Source of the DNA: Andreprevotia sp. IGB-42
GTDB taxonomy: Bacteria; Pseudomonadota; Gammaproteobacteria; Burkholderiales; Chitinibacteraceae
Length of the DNA: 64,000 nt
Assembly: GCF_009848685.1 (NCBI RefSeq)
Contig: NZ_WXTX01000009.1
Location: 124,001 to 188,000 of the forward strand
Reading direction: 5' to 3'
In this document: piece after piece, positions 1 to 8,014 of the stretch
Numbering within the stretch: the stretch's first letter is position 1
Layout: each line of letters begins with the position of its first letter
Notes under the pieces: generated by a model
The model's database searches: none
Told to the model about the DNA's origin: nothing
The model's input: only the letters and a program-made list of their open reading frames with translations
Position numbers and translations under genes: made by a program

Positions 1-844
1 CCAGCGCAATGAAAGAGATGGGGCCGGCTGCGGCGGTGCTGGCGGCGATCAGCGTGGTACCCAGCGCCATCAGCAGCAGGCGCGTGCGCTCGGCCGGGAT
101 GCCCAGCGCGGCGGCGCAATCGTCGCCCATTTCCAGGAATTGCATGCGCCGCGCCAGCAGCATGGCCGCCGCCATGGCCAGCACGCAGAATGCGCTGGCG
201 GGCAGGCTCTTGGCCCAGGTCATGCCATTGAGCGAGCCGGCCGCCCACAGCGCCGCAGTCAGCGCGGATTCGAGCGAGCCGGTGATGCTCAGCCAGGTAT
301 TGAACGCGCCCAGCATGGCGCTGACGGCGATGCCGATGACGATAAGGCGGAAGCCATGAATGCCGCGCCGCCATGCCAGTGCATACACCACCAGCGCGGT
401 AGCCAGGCCGCCGACGATGGCGCCACCGGCGATTTCCACATAGCTGCCACCCAGCAGGATGATGGTGACCAGCGCGCCGGTATGCGCGCCGGTGTTGAAG
501 CTGATGATGTCCGGGCTGCCCAGCGGATTGCGTACCAGCGACTGGAAAATGGCGCCGCTGATGCCCAGCGCTGCACCAAGGACCAGCGCGGTGACGGCGC
601 GCGGCAAGCGCCATTGCGTGACCACCGCAGTAGCAAGCGGGCTGCCTTCTCCGCTGAGCGCCGCCCACACTTCGTGCAGCGACAATGCCAGCGTACCCGC
701 ACACAGGCTGGCGATGACCAGCGCTGCACAACACAACGCCAGCAACGCGCACACCAGCACATTGCGGCGATCCACGCGCAGGTTGATGGCGGCATCGGGA
801 TGGCCGATCAGCCAGCTACGGGGTGCATGCGCAGCGCTGCTCAT
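1..844 (-). CDS. fepG: Ferric-siderophore ABC permease FepG, C-terminus off the left edge
   Basis: Second inner-membrane permease of a catecholate siderophore (enterobactin-type) ABC importer, FecCD family. The frame opens with ATG at 844, whose last bases overlap the fepD stop (ATGA), so the two permeases are translationally coupled. 281 codons are visible of a usual 330-345. Seen: a first membrane segment near residues 30-50, the FecCD motif RNPLGSPDII near residues 106-115 (the FepG form of this motif), and GPISFIAL at the window edge. fepC would be expected further left. The family call is firm; the exact catecholate substrate is inferred from the adjoining fepD and entS. Confidence 0.9.
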   Translation of the reverse strand, partial: MSSAAHAPRSWLIGHPDAAINLRVDRRNVLVCALLALCCAALVIASLCAGTLALSLHEVWAALSGEGSPLATAVVTQWRLPRAVTALVLGAALGISGAIFQSLVRNPLGSPDIISFNTGAHTGALVTIILLGGSYVEIAGGAIVGGLATALVVYALAWRRGIHGFRLIVIGIAVSAMLGAFNTWLSITGSLESALTAALWAAGSLNGMTWAKSLPASAFCVLAMAAAMLLARRMQFLEMGDDCAAALGIPAERTRLLLMALGTTLIAASTAAAGPISFIAL

Positions 845-1872
845 GAGCGGCCCGCCTTGTTGCGCGCCATCCAGATCAGCATGGGTGCGCCGATGAAAGC
901 AGTGACGATGGACACGCGCAGCTCGCCCGGCACCAGCACACGGCCGACGATATCGGCGCTGAGCAGCAGGATGGGCGCCAGCAGCGTGGTGAGCGCGAGT
1001 ATCCAGCGCTGATCCGCCCCCACCAGCCAGCGCGCCACTTGCGGCACCATCAGGCCGACAAAGCCGATGGGGCCGGCCACCGCAGTGGTGGCGCCGGTCA
1101 GCAACGTGATGGCGAGGATGGCCCACGCCTGTACCCGCAATGGCCGCGTGCCCAGTGTGACGGCGAATTCATGCCCCATGCCGATGGCGTTGAGCGAGCG
1201 GCCCAGCAGCAGCGCAATCACGCCGCCGGCAATGATGGCCGGTGCCACCTGCAGCACCAGCTGCAGATCACGTACATCCAGCGAGCCGGCATTCCAGAAG
1301 CGGATGCGGTCGTACGCGCCGGGATTGAGCAACACCAGCCCGGATGACAGGCCGAACAGCACGGAACCCACCGCCACGCCGGCCAGGATGAAGCGCATGG
1401 GCTCCAGCCGGCTGCTGCCCCACGCGCCCACCAGGTACACCAGCAAGGTGGTGAGCAGCGCGCCGCCGCACGCCCACGCCACATACGCGGATGGGCCGCT
1501 GACATTGAACAGCGCCACTGCAATGATCACGGCGAAACTGGCGCCGGCATTCACGCCGAGGATGCCCGGATCGGCCAGCGGGTTGCGGGTGAGCGCCTGC
1601 GTGAGTGCCCCCGCCAGCCCCAGCGCCGCGCCGCCCAGCAAACCCAGCAGCGTACGTGGCAGGCGGCTTTCGCGGATCACCACGCTATCGGCGCTGTTGC
1701 CATGGCCCAGCAGGCTATCGATGACGACAGGCAGCGCAATGGGCTTGGCGCCGATAGCCAGGCTGAGCAGCAGCACGATGGCCAGCAGTGCGGCAGCGGC
1801 CAGCAGCCAGCGTAGGCGCGCAGGGGTGCGGATCAGGACAGGGGAGGGCGCTTTTGCGGTGCTTGAATGCAT
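841..1872 (-). CDS. fepD: Ferric-siderophore ABC permease FepD
   Basis: Inner-membrane permease that pairs with FepG to move a ferric catecholate from the periplasm to the cytoplasm. The 343-residue protein has the FecCD signature RNPLADPGILGVNAGAS, the GAYDRIRFWNAGSLD stretch and the late GPIGFVGLMVPQ motif, with about nine or ten hydrophobic segments. The frame can be extended to 1935, but that would run through the Fur-like box, so the ATG at 1872 is preferred. It starts with a short polar head and then a membrane segment at about residue 20. No good ribosome-binding site is visible. It is divergent from entS and overlaps fepG by four bases. Confidence 0.93.
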   Translation of the reverse strand: MHSSTAKAPSPVLIRTPARLRWLLAAAALLAIVLLLSLAIGAKPIALPVVIDSLLGHGNSADSVVIRESRLPRTLLGLLGGAALGLAGALTQALTRNPLADPGILGVNAGASFAVIIAVALFNVSGPSAYVAWACGGALLTTLLVYLVGAWGSSRLEPMRFILAGVAVGSVLFGLSSGLVLLNPGAYDRIRFWNAGSLDVRDLQLVLQVAPAIIAGGVIALLLGRSLNAIGMGHEFAVTLGTRPLRVQAWAILAITLLTGATTAVAGPIGFVGLMVPQVARWLVGADQRWILALTTLLAPILLLSADIVGRVLVPGELRVSIVTAFIGAPMLIWMARNKAGRS

Positions 1873-1877
1873 GGGAA

Positions 1878-1896
1878 GATAATGAGAATAAGACGC
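1878..1896. promoter_or_regulatory. Fur-like box in the fepD/entS divergent region
   Basis: GATAATGAGAATAAGACGC matches about 13 of 19 positions of the classical Fur box, with the left half (GATAATGA-AAT) almost perfect. It sits a few bases upstream of fepD and about 90 bp upstream of entS, where one repressor could control both under iron sufficiency. Binding is inferred from similarity and context. Confidence 0.6.
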
Positions 1897-1908
1897 ATTG
1901 TCTTTTTT

Positions 1909-1922
1909 GCATGGTACCATGC
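1909..1922. promoter_or_regulatory. 14-bp perfect palindrome in the entS leader
   Basis: GCATGGTACCATGC is a perfect dyad between the Fur-like box and the entS start. It could be an operator or an mRNA hairpin; no regulator is recognised. It shares the CATG core of the dyads near the sulfur genes, but with different spacing. Confidence 0.35.
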
Positions 1923-1983
1923 GCGGCTTAAACATGAACGCCAGGTTTCAAAACCTTTCACAGCCCTGATGCAGGTGTCGCCC

Positions 1984-3273
1984 ATGAGTGAACGCAAGTC
2001 CATTTTCCTTGATTTCAGCCTGCTCAGGCAGAACCGTGCTTTCCGGGCCGTTTTCATCGCCCGCATGCTGTCGGTGCTGGGGCTGGGCATGATGACGGTG
2101 GCGGTGCCGATCCAGATTCACGCGCTGACCGGTTCTGCGTTCCAGGTGGGCGTGGCCATGGCGCTGGATGGCCTCGGCATGTTCGTCGGCCTGATGTGTG
2201 GTGGCGTGCTGGCAGACCGCTTTGATCGCCGCAAGCTGATCCTGCTGGCGCGCGGCCTGTGCGGGGTGGGCTTTCTGGCGCTGGCGCTCAATGCCTTCCT
2301 GGCAGCGCCATCACTGCTGGCGCTGTACCTGATCTCGATCTGGGATGGCTTCTTCGGCGCCATGGGCATTACCGCGCTGATGGCCAGCATTCCGGTGCTG
2401 GTGGGGCGCGAGAACCTGCCGGCCGCGGGTGCGCTCAGCATGCTGATCGTGCGCTTCGGCTCGGTGATATCGCCCGCCATTGGCGGGCTGGTGATTGCCA
2501 GCAGCGATGTCAGCTGGAACTACCTGCTGGCCGGCATCGGCACGCTGGCCACGCTGATCCCGCTGGTGCGGCTGCCCAAACTGCTGCCGGAAGGCGGCGA
2601 GCCGGAACACCCGCTGCGCGCGCTGGCCGATGGCGTGCGTTTTCTGGTCAGCCACCCCATCGTGGGCGCGGTGGTGGTGCTGGGCACGCTGCAAACCTTG
2701 CTCAGCGCCATCCGCATCATCTTCCCCAACCTGGCCGAGAACGCGTGGGGCGGCAATGCCTTCCACGTGGGCCTGATGTACTCCGCCGTGCCGCTGGGCG
2801 CGATGATCGGTGCGTTCACCAGCGGCTGGGTCGGCCGTGTGGGCAAGCCCGGCATGGTGATGTTGCTGGCCGTGCTGGCATCGGCGCTGACCGTGGCATC
2901 GCTGGGCGTGGTGGGCCATATCGTACCGGGCCTGCTGGCCTTGGCGGTGCTGGGTTACCTGGGTTCGATTGCATCGCTGCTGCAGTTTACGCTGGTGCAG
3001 ACGCACACTCCTGATCACCTGCTGGGCCGTGTAAACAGCCTGTGGAACGCGCAGGACGTGGTGGGCGATTCGGTGGGCACCGTGCTGCTGGGCAGCGTGG
3101 CACGCTGGCTGCTGCCGGCCGCATCGGTGCTGGCGTATGGCGGCGCGGTGGCCTTGCTTGCCGGCGCGCTGGGGCTGGGTTTTTCCAGCTTGCGGCGGCT
3201 GGGCAACGAGCCGGAAGGACAAGACCCGCGGGACGAGATCTCGCCGCAGCCGGTGACAGAGAGCGGCAACTGA
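1984..3273 (+). CDS. entS: Enterobactin-type siderophore exporter EntS (MFS)
   Basis: Twelve-helix major facilitator that exports freshly made catecholate siderophore across the inner membrane. The 429-residue product follows E. coli EntS closely through LSLLRQNRAFRAVF-like, GGVLADRFDRRKLILLARG, WDGFFGAMGITALMA, LVGRENL and QTHTPDHLLGRVN segments. The frame is open from 1867, but the ATG at 1984 is chosen: AGGTG lies eight bases upstream and MSERKSIFLDFSLL aligns with the EntS N-terminus. It is divergent from fepD and followed by a terminator. Together with fepB, entA and entB in the window it implies a complete siderophore system extending beyond both edges. Confidence 0.95.
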   Translation: MSERKSIFLDFSLLRQNRAFRAVFIARMLSVLGLGMMTVAVPIQIHALTGSAFQVGVAMALDGLGMFVGLMCGGVLADRFDRRKLILLARGLCGVGFLALALNAFLAAPSLLALYLISIWDGFFGAMGITALMASIPVLVGRENLPAAGALSMLIVRFGSVISPAIGGLVIASSDVSWNYLLAGIGTLATLIPLVRLPKLLPEGGEPEHPLRALADGVRFLVSHPIVGAVVVLGTLQTLLSAIRIIFPNLAENAWGGNAFHVGLMYSAVPLGAMIGAFTSGWVGRVGKPGMVMLLAVLASALTVASLGVVGHIVPGLLALAVLGYLGSIASLLQFTLVQTHTPDHLLGRVNSLWNAQDVVGDSVGTVLLGSVARWLLPAASVLAYGGAVALLAGALGLGFSSLRRLGNEPEGQDPRDEISPQPVTESGN

Positions 3274-3292
3274 TCAGTTGCTTGCCAGCCAG

Positions 3293-3320
3293 GCCGGGGT
3301 GAATGTTGCCCCGGCTTTTT
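3293..3320 (+). terminator. Rho-independent terminator after entS
   Basis: GCCGGGG and CCCCGGC form a seven-base-pair stem with a nine-base loop, followed directly by TTTTT, 20 bp after the entS stop. Confidence 0.85.
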
Positions 3321-3366
3321 GCTGCCTGTTTCCAGCAGCCGTTTCACGCACGGTGCTGCGCTTTGT

Positions 3367-4680
3367 TCACTTTGAAATGCCGCGGTCTTTGCTTGCCGGA
3401 TCGGTTACAGGCGGGTGCAGCTGCGTTTGCAGATCATCGGAATGACCTGGCACAGGCGGGCATTTTGACTGCGCAATCCGTTGCGAGCGGTAAATGCCTG
3501 CATGGCCGGAGAACAGGTACGCCACCACGCAGGCCACGCCGGCATACAGGCCGATTTCGCCGCCAAACAGTTCCATTGCCATGATGGTGGATGCCAGCGG
3601 GGTGTTCGCCGCACCGGCAAATACCGCGACGAACCCGAGGCCTGCCAGTAGTGCGAACGGCATATGCAGCAGCGGGGCCATGGCATTGCCCAGCGTGGCG
3701 CCGATATAGAACAGCGGGGTGACTTCGCCGCCCTTGAAGCCGCTGCCCAGCGATGCCACCGTGAACAAGAACTTGCCGGAAAAATCCAACGGGGCCAGTG
3801 GCTGCTGGAAGGCGTCGACAATGGTGGGAATGCCCAGCCCGATATAGCGATCCGCCCCCAGGCCCAGCACGGCGGCGGCCACCACGGCGCCACCCAGCAG
3901 CGGGCGCAGCGGCGCGTAGCGGATGGTGCGTTTCATCCAGCCGGCCAACCCGTGCGTGGCCTTGGCAAACAGCATGCCGATCAGGCCGAATACCACGCCG
4001 GCCAGCACGGTGGCGGCAAAACCCCAGGCGTTGAAGGCGGGGATATGCGCAATGGCATACGGCGTGTGGTGCACGCCCCATAGCAGGCCCACCTGATCGG
4101 CAATGATGGCGGCCACCATGCAGGGGAACAGCGCGTCGTAGCGCAGACGGCCCACCGCCAGCACTTCCAGCCCGAATATCGCGCCTGCCAGCGGCGTGCC
4201 GAATACCGAGGCAAAACCGGCGCTGATGCCGGCCATCAGCAGCAGCCGGCGGTCTTCCGCTTTCAGCCGGAACAGCAGCGTGAGCTGGTCTGCCAGCGCG
4301 CCGCCCATCTGCACCGCAGTGCCCTCGCGGCCGACCGATGCGCCAAACAGGTGCGAGATCACCGTGCCGCCCAGCACCAGCGGCGCCATGCGCAAGGGCA
4401 CCACTTTTTTCGGATCATGGATTTCATCGATCAGCAGGTTGTTGCCTGCCTCCACCCGCTGGCCGAAGCGCAGGTACAGCCAGCCCACCACAAAGCCGGC
4501 AACGGGCAGCAGTGCAATCAGCCAGCGGTGCGTTTCGCGCGTTTGCGTGGCCCACGCCAGCGCCCACAGGAAAAACGCCGAAGCGCTGCCGGTTGCCAGC
4601 GCCACCAGGCTGGCCAGTAGCAGCCACTTGCCCACATAAGGCAGCAGCAGCAGGGGTTCGGGATATTTGGGGGTAGTCAT
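3367..4680 (-). CDS. CLC-family fluoride/proton antiporter (CLC-F type)
   Basis: Membrane antiporter that expels fluoride. The 437-residue protein has the CLC gating-glutamate motif GREGTAVQ (about residues 132-139), but the first anion-binding loop reads GNNLLIDE instead of the GSGIP of chloride channels, as in the CLC-F clade. Other CLC landmarks are ISAGFASVFGTPLAGAIFGLE and GAANTPLAS. The ATG at 4680 is preferred over an in-frame TTG at 4725 because AGGTG lies just upstream. The decisive context is the fluoride riboswitch in the leader, which identifies the substrate. No cytoplasmic CBS domains are present, which is normal for this clade. Confidence 0.9.
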   Translation of the reverse strand: MTTPKYPEPLLLLPYVGKWLLLASLVALATGSASAFFLWALAWATQTRETHRWLIALLPVAGFVVGWLYLRFGQRVEAGNNLLIDEIHDPKKVVPLRMAPLVLGGTVISHLFGASVGREGTAVQMGGALADQLTLLFRLKAEDRRLLLMAGISAGFASVFGTPLAGAIFGLEVLAVGRLRYDALFPCMVAAIIADQVGLLWGVHHTPYAIAHIPAFNAWGFAATVLAGVVFGLIGMLFAKATHGLAGWMKRTIRYAPLRPLLGGAVVAAAVLGLGADRYIGLGIPTIVDAFQQPLAPLDFSGKFLFTVASLGSGFKGGEVTPLFYIGATLGNAMAPLLHMPFALLAGLGFVAVFAGAANTPLASTIMAMELFGGEIGLYAGVACVVAYLFSGHAGIYRSQRIAQSKCPPVPGHSDDLQTQLHPPVTDPASKDRGISK

Positions 4681-4772
4681 GGCACCTGGTTGCTGATTTG
4701 CTGGGGATTGAACAAATCGGGTCAACCAGTGCGGCAGGCACGGCCTGCAACATTCCGGGTGACCAGAACAGT

Positions 4773-4822
4773 GCAGGCATCATCAGCCCGTGCGGGCGGT
4801 TTGGGGAGGAATGCCATCTCCG
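4773..4822 (-). promoter_or_regulatory. Fluoride riboswitch (crcB motif)
   Basis: Read on the minus strand, the leader shows the fluoride aptamer layout: GGAGATGGCATTCCTCC at the 5' end, then CCAAACCGCCC, a GCAC loop, and GGGCTGATGATGCC closing the structure. GGAGATGGCA...CCTCC, the AAACCGCC pseudoknot strand and CTGATGATGCC are the conserved elements of the class. It lies about 90 bases upstream of the CLC antiporter start on the same strand. Such RNAs switch genes on when fluoride is bound. No clear terminator stem is visible between aptamer and start, so control could act on transcription or translation. Confidence 0.92.
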
Positions 4823-4885
4823 ATTGCTGGGGCAATTGTAGGGCGAATGAGGCAGTGAGGGCAATCGGCAGCCCGGCATGGGCGA

Positions 4886-5316
4886 TCAGGGTTGCTGCCG
4901 ATCCCGATCCGCCCGGACGAACACGCCCAGATCGTCAAATTCAATCTGGTCCTTGTTTACCCAGAAAAAGGACGGGCAATTGCCACCGGCCAGCAACGGC
5001 GCTTTTGCCGGGAGCTTGGCGTCCTCCCGGGTTGCTGCGCTGTTTTCTTTCAATTCGGTACGGGTGTCCACAACCCGAACGCCAAATGGCGCTTTGCAGG
5101 TTTTGCCGTTAAAGGTGATGGCCTCTTTGTTTATGGTCAGCACTTTGCCAAGCAGCGCTTTGGCATGGGGAATGCCGCCCCCCATTTCTGCATAGCCGAC
5201 CACTTCGGACACGACCCATTTGCCGGCAAAATCGTCCACAGTGGGTGGCTTGGCCCGGAGGGGGGTGATACGGCACCGAGCGCCAGCAGGAAGAGAACAG
5301 AAGTCGCACACATCAT
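4886..5316 (-). CDS. Small exported protein of unknown function, probably frameshifted
   Basis: Not recognised. The conserved-looking body (FAGKWVVSEVVGYAEMGGGI onward to 4886) lies in one frame, whose own N-terminus (from a GTG at 5329) is not signal-like. A good signal peptide, MMCATSVLFLLALGAVS, starts at 5316 in another frame and runs into the body frame at a run of six C residues (5260-5265 on the plus strand). One extra C would join them. So this is either a real frameshift, a phase-variable tract, or a sequencing slip. The mature part would be about 115 residues with two cysteines, and would be periplasmic. It lies between the CLC antiporter and fepB, all on the minus strand. Confidence 0.55.
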
Positions 5317-5367
5317 GGGCTTTTAGCACAAAAGGCTGGATTGGGTGCTTCCGCCAGCTTGGAGAGA

Positions 5368-6393
5368 TCAGCGGAACCGCTCCTCCAGCCGTTTCAGCAA
5401 ATTGCTGGCGCTGTAGTAATCCAGCCTGAAGGTATCGAGCCCCACCGCATACACGCGGTCTGCGGCCACGGCCGGGTTGCGGGCAAGGAACTTGTTGGCC
5501 TTCACCTGGCGGGTGGTGCTGTCATCTGCGGAGAACAGCAGCATGGTCTGGCCTTGCAGGCCGTCGGCCATTTTCTCGCCGCCCAGCTGTACGATGTCCT
5601 TGCGCACGCCCATGCTGGTGTTGCCGCGCACGCTGGCGGGCACAGTGGCCAGCGTGAAGCCCAGCTCGGTCAGCAATTTGCCTTGCGCGGATTCGGCAGT
5701 CCAGACATTGGCGCCGGTATCGTCCTCGTAATACACCAGCGCGCTGGTAGGTTGCGGCGGCAATTTCAGCCGCGCGCGGGTTTGTTGTAATTGTCCGGCA
5801 AAGCGGGCCACCACGGCATTGGCATCCTGCTCGTGCCCGGTCATCACGCCTAGCTGCAGGGCCAGTTCTTCCCAGCTTTTGTTGTCGTAGTTGATCACCA
5901 CGGTGGGGGCGATCTGGCTCAGCTGCTCATACAGCCGGATGGCGGAATCGCCGCCGGTGCCGGCAATCAGGATCAGGTCTGGCGCGGCATTGACGATGGC
6001 CTCGGCATCGGGTTCGCCGTTGTAGAGCGGCTGCACCTTGCGCGCCTTGGCGATGCTGCTCCACTGGCGGAAGAAGCCTTGGTCATCAGTTACCGTACTG
6101 TTGGGCGAGCTGGCGCCGCTGCCCACCACCGGCGCATTGATGGCAAGCAACGCGCCGGTGAGCGTGACGCTGGTGGACACGATGCGCTGCGGCTGCGCAG
6201 CCAGCGTGACCTTGCCCTTGCTGCTGTCTACCGTGCGCGGCCAGCCCTGCTGGCCAGCGCTACCGGTACTGGCCGCAGCAGCAGGCGCGCTACCAACCGG
6301 CGCGGCCGGGCCGGGTTTGTCGCCGCAGGCACTCAGTACGCTTGCGCACAGCAGCGCGATAAAGCCGCTGCGGGCTACTTTCAGGATGTTCAC
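5368..6393 (-). CDS. fepB: Ferric-siderophore periplasmic binding lipoprotein FepB
   Basis: Captures the ferric catecholate in the periplasm and delivers it to FepDG. The 341-residue protein matches FepB along its length: PQRIVSTSVTLTGALLAI, DDQGFFRQWS, LIAGTGGDSAIRLYEQLS, SAQGKLLTELGFTLA and DTFRLDYYSA. Unlike E. coli FepB it has a lipobox (LSAC, Cys about residue 22) followed by an Ala/Pro/Gly-rich linker to about residue 50, so it is probably a lipoprotein tethered to a membrane. The start is a GTG at 6393 with GAGG upstream. It is separated from fepD by the entS/CLC block. Confidence 0.93.
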   Translation of the reverse strand: MNILKVARSGFIALLCASVLSACGDKPGPAAPVGSAPAAAASTGSAGQQGWPRTVDSSKGKVTLAAQPQRIVSTSVTLTGALLAINAPVVGSGASSPNSTVTDDQGFFRQWSSIAKARKVQPLYNGEPDAEAIVNAAPDLILIAGTGGDSAIRLYEQLSQIAPTVVINYDNKSWEELALQLGVMTGHEQDANAVVARFAGQLQQTRARLKLPPQPTSALVYYEDDTGANVWTAESAQGKLLTELGFTLATVPASVRGNTSMGVRKDIVQLGGEKMADGLQGQTMLLFSADDSTTRQVKANKFLARNPAVAADRVYAVGLDTFRLDYYSASNLLKRLEERFR

Positions 6394-6540
6394 GATAAAA
6401 CCTCATGCATGGATGGAACTGCCTGCGCATGGCGCGGTCTGCAATGATGCCAGCATGTACCGCTGCTTGCTGCAGCTTGCCACCGGGCGGACGTGGGTTT
6501 GACGTCTTCCCTGTGGTGGTGTTAAGTTTAGTACAAATAG

Positions 6541-6555
6541 AAATGCTTCGCATTT
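6541..6555. promoter_or_regulatory. Inverted repeat upstream of fepB, possible Fur or other operator
   Basis: AAATGCTTCGCATTT is a perfect 6-3-6 dyad about 150 bp upstream of fepB in a locally AT-rich stretch. It resembles a degenerate Fur box only loosely. Confidence 0.3.
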
Positions 6556-6874
6556 GCAATTGAGCGATGGCCTGATCAAAGGCCGATCGCGTTGAGCAAG
6601 AATATCTGCACGATTCCGGCCGGTTTTACTGCCTGATCATCACCTGCATTGCAGATGCAGTAGTGGCTCTGCTGCCACGTACCCGCACCGTAGCGGGTTG
6701 CGGTGATGCCAGCTTGGCCATGGCAAGCCAGCAAGCGTGCTGCCCGCAACGGGCCGCGTTTCCGCCAGCCCGTTCCCGTAATACCCCGTACCGGCGGCCA
6801 GTGTCGCCCGGGCACACCACAACCACCACAAGAGGAAAGGCCCGCCGCGCCTTGCGCGCCGTGCCTGTTGCACC
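6556..6874. other. Intergenic region between fepB and the RND operon
   Basis: No gene is supported here. It contains a 6-5-6 dyad, CTGCATTGCAGATGCAG (6644-6660), about 215 bp upstream of the efflux operon. This could be an operator for an unlinked regulator; no TetR-type repressor gene is adjacent. Confidence 0.4.
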
Positions 6875-8011
6875 ATGCCCAGGAAATTGCTGCTTGTTTC
6901 ATTGATCGTGCTGGCCGCGTGCAAAGCGCCAGAGCCGCCCGCATCGCCACCTGCCAGCGAAGTGGCCTTTACCGCGCTGAAGGCCGAGCAGGTCACATTG
7001 CAGCATGAATTCCCCGGCCGCGCGGTGGCGTACCGGGTGGCGGAAATCCGCCCGCAGGTTTCCGGGCTGATCCGCAAGCGCAACTTCGAAGAAGGCTCGC
7101 TGGTGGCGGCAGGGCAGTTGCTGTACCAGATCGAGCCCGAGCGCTACCAGGCTGCTCACGACGAAGCCGAAGCGGCGCTGGCCAATACCCGCGCCGGCCT
7201 TGCCAGCGTGCGCGACCGGGCCAGCCGCTACGACGCGCTGATGGATGTGGAAGCCGTCAGCCGCCAGCAGCAGCAAGAAGCGCACGAGGCGTATGTGCAG
7301 GCGCAGGCCAATGTGCGCGCCGGTGAAGCCGCCGCACGCCGCAGCCGCGTGGATCTGGCCAACACGCGCCTTACCGCGCCGATTGCCGGCCGGGTGGGGC
7401 GCTCCACGGTATCGGAGGGCGCACTGGTGCGTGACGGGCAGGATGCCGCGCTGACAGTGGTGCAGCAGCTGGACCCGATCTATATCGACTTCGTGCAATC
7501 GAGCCAGCAATGGCTGCAGCAGCAACGCGGCAACAAGCCGGGTTCGCTGGCGGGCGCACGTGCAAAGCTGGTGCTGGAAGACGGCAGCGTTTACCCGCAT
7601 GCAGGCAATGTGCGGCTGGCTGAATCCAGCGTGGATGCCGCCACGGGTGCGGTCACGTTGCGTGCGCAGTTCCCCAATCCGGATGGCGTGCTGCTGCCGG
7701 GCATGTTCGTGCGTACCGTGGTGGAAATGGGCAAGCGTGATGGCGTGCTGCGCGTGCCGCAGCAAAGCGTGACGCGCAATCCGCAGGGCAAGCCGGTGGC
7801 GCTGGTGGTGGCGGCAGACCAGCGCGTGGAGCAGCGGGTGCTGACCACTGAAGGCACCGATGCCGATCACTGGATCGTGACTGCCGGCCTCAAATCGGGC
7901 GAGCGGCTGATCGTGGAGGGCGGCCAGCGGGTGAAGCCGGGTGACAAGGTCAAGGCGGTGGCGCTGGCCAAAGCGGATGCCAGCCCCAGTCCCGATAAGG
8001 CGGTGAAGTAA
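6875..8011 (+). CDS. RND efflux membrane-fusion lipoprotein (AcrA/MexA family)
   Basis: Periplasmic adaptor joining an RND pump to an outer-membrane channel. The 378-residue protein has a lipoprotein signal (LAAC, Cys about residue 16), a barrel-sandwich start (GRAVAYRVAEIRPQVSGLI), a coiled-coil hairpin at about residues 90-160, then RLTAPIAGRVGRSTVSEGALV and the beta-barrel segment with GMFVRTVVEMG. It is three bases from the pump gene and co-transcribed with it. No dedicated TolC-like gene or local repressor is present. Substrate cannot be told from sequence. Confidence 0.93.
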   Translation: MPRKLLLVSLIVLAACKAPEPPASPPASEVAFTALKAEQVTLQHEFPGRAVAYRVAEIRPQVSGLIRKRNFEEGSLVAAGQLLYQIEPERYQAAHDEAEAALANTRAGLASVRDRASRYDALMDVEAVSRQQQQEAHEAYVQAQANVRAGEAAARRSRVDLANTRLTAPIAGRVGRSTVSEGALVRDGQDAALTVVQQLDPIYIDFVQSSQQWLQQQRGNKPGSLAGARAKLVLEDGSVYPHAGNVRLAESSVDAATGAVTLRAQFPNPDGVLLPGMFVRTVVEMGKRDGVLRVPQQSVTRNPQGKPVALVVAADQRVEQRVLTTEGTDADHWIVTAGLKSGERLIVEGGQRVKPGDKVKAVALAKADASPSPDKAVK

Positions 8012-8014
8012 GCG

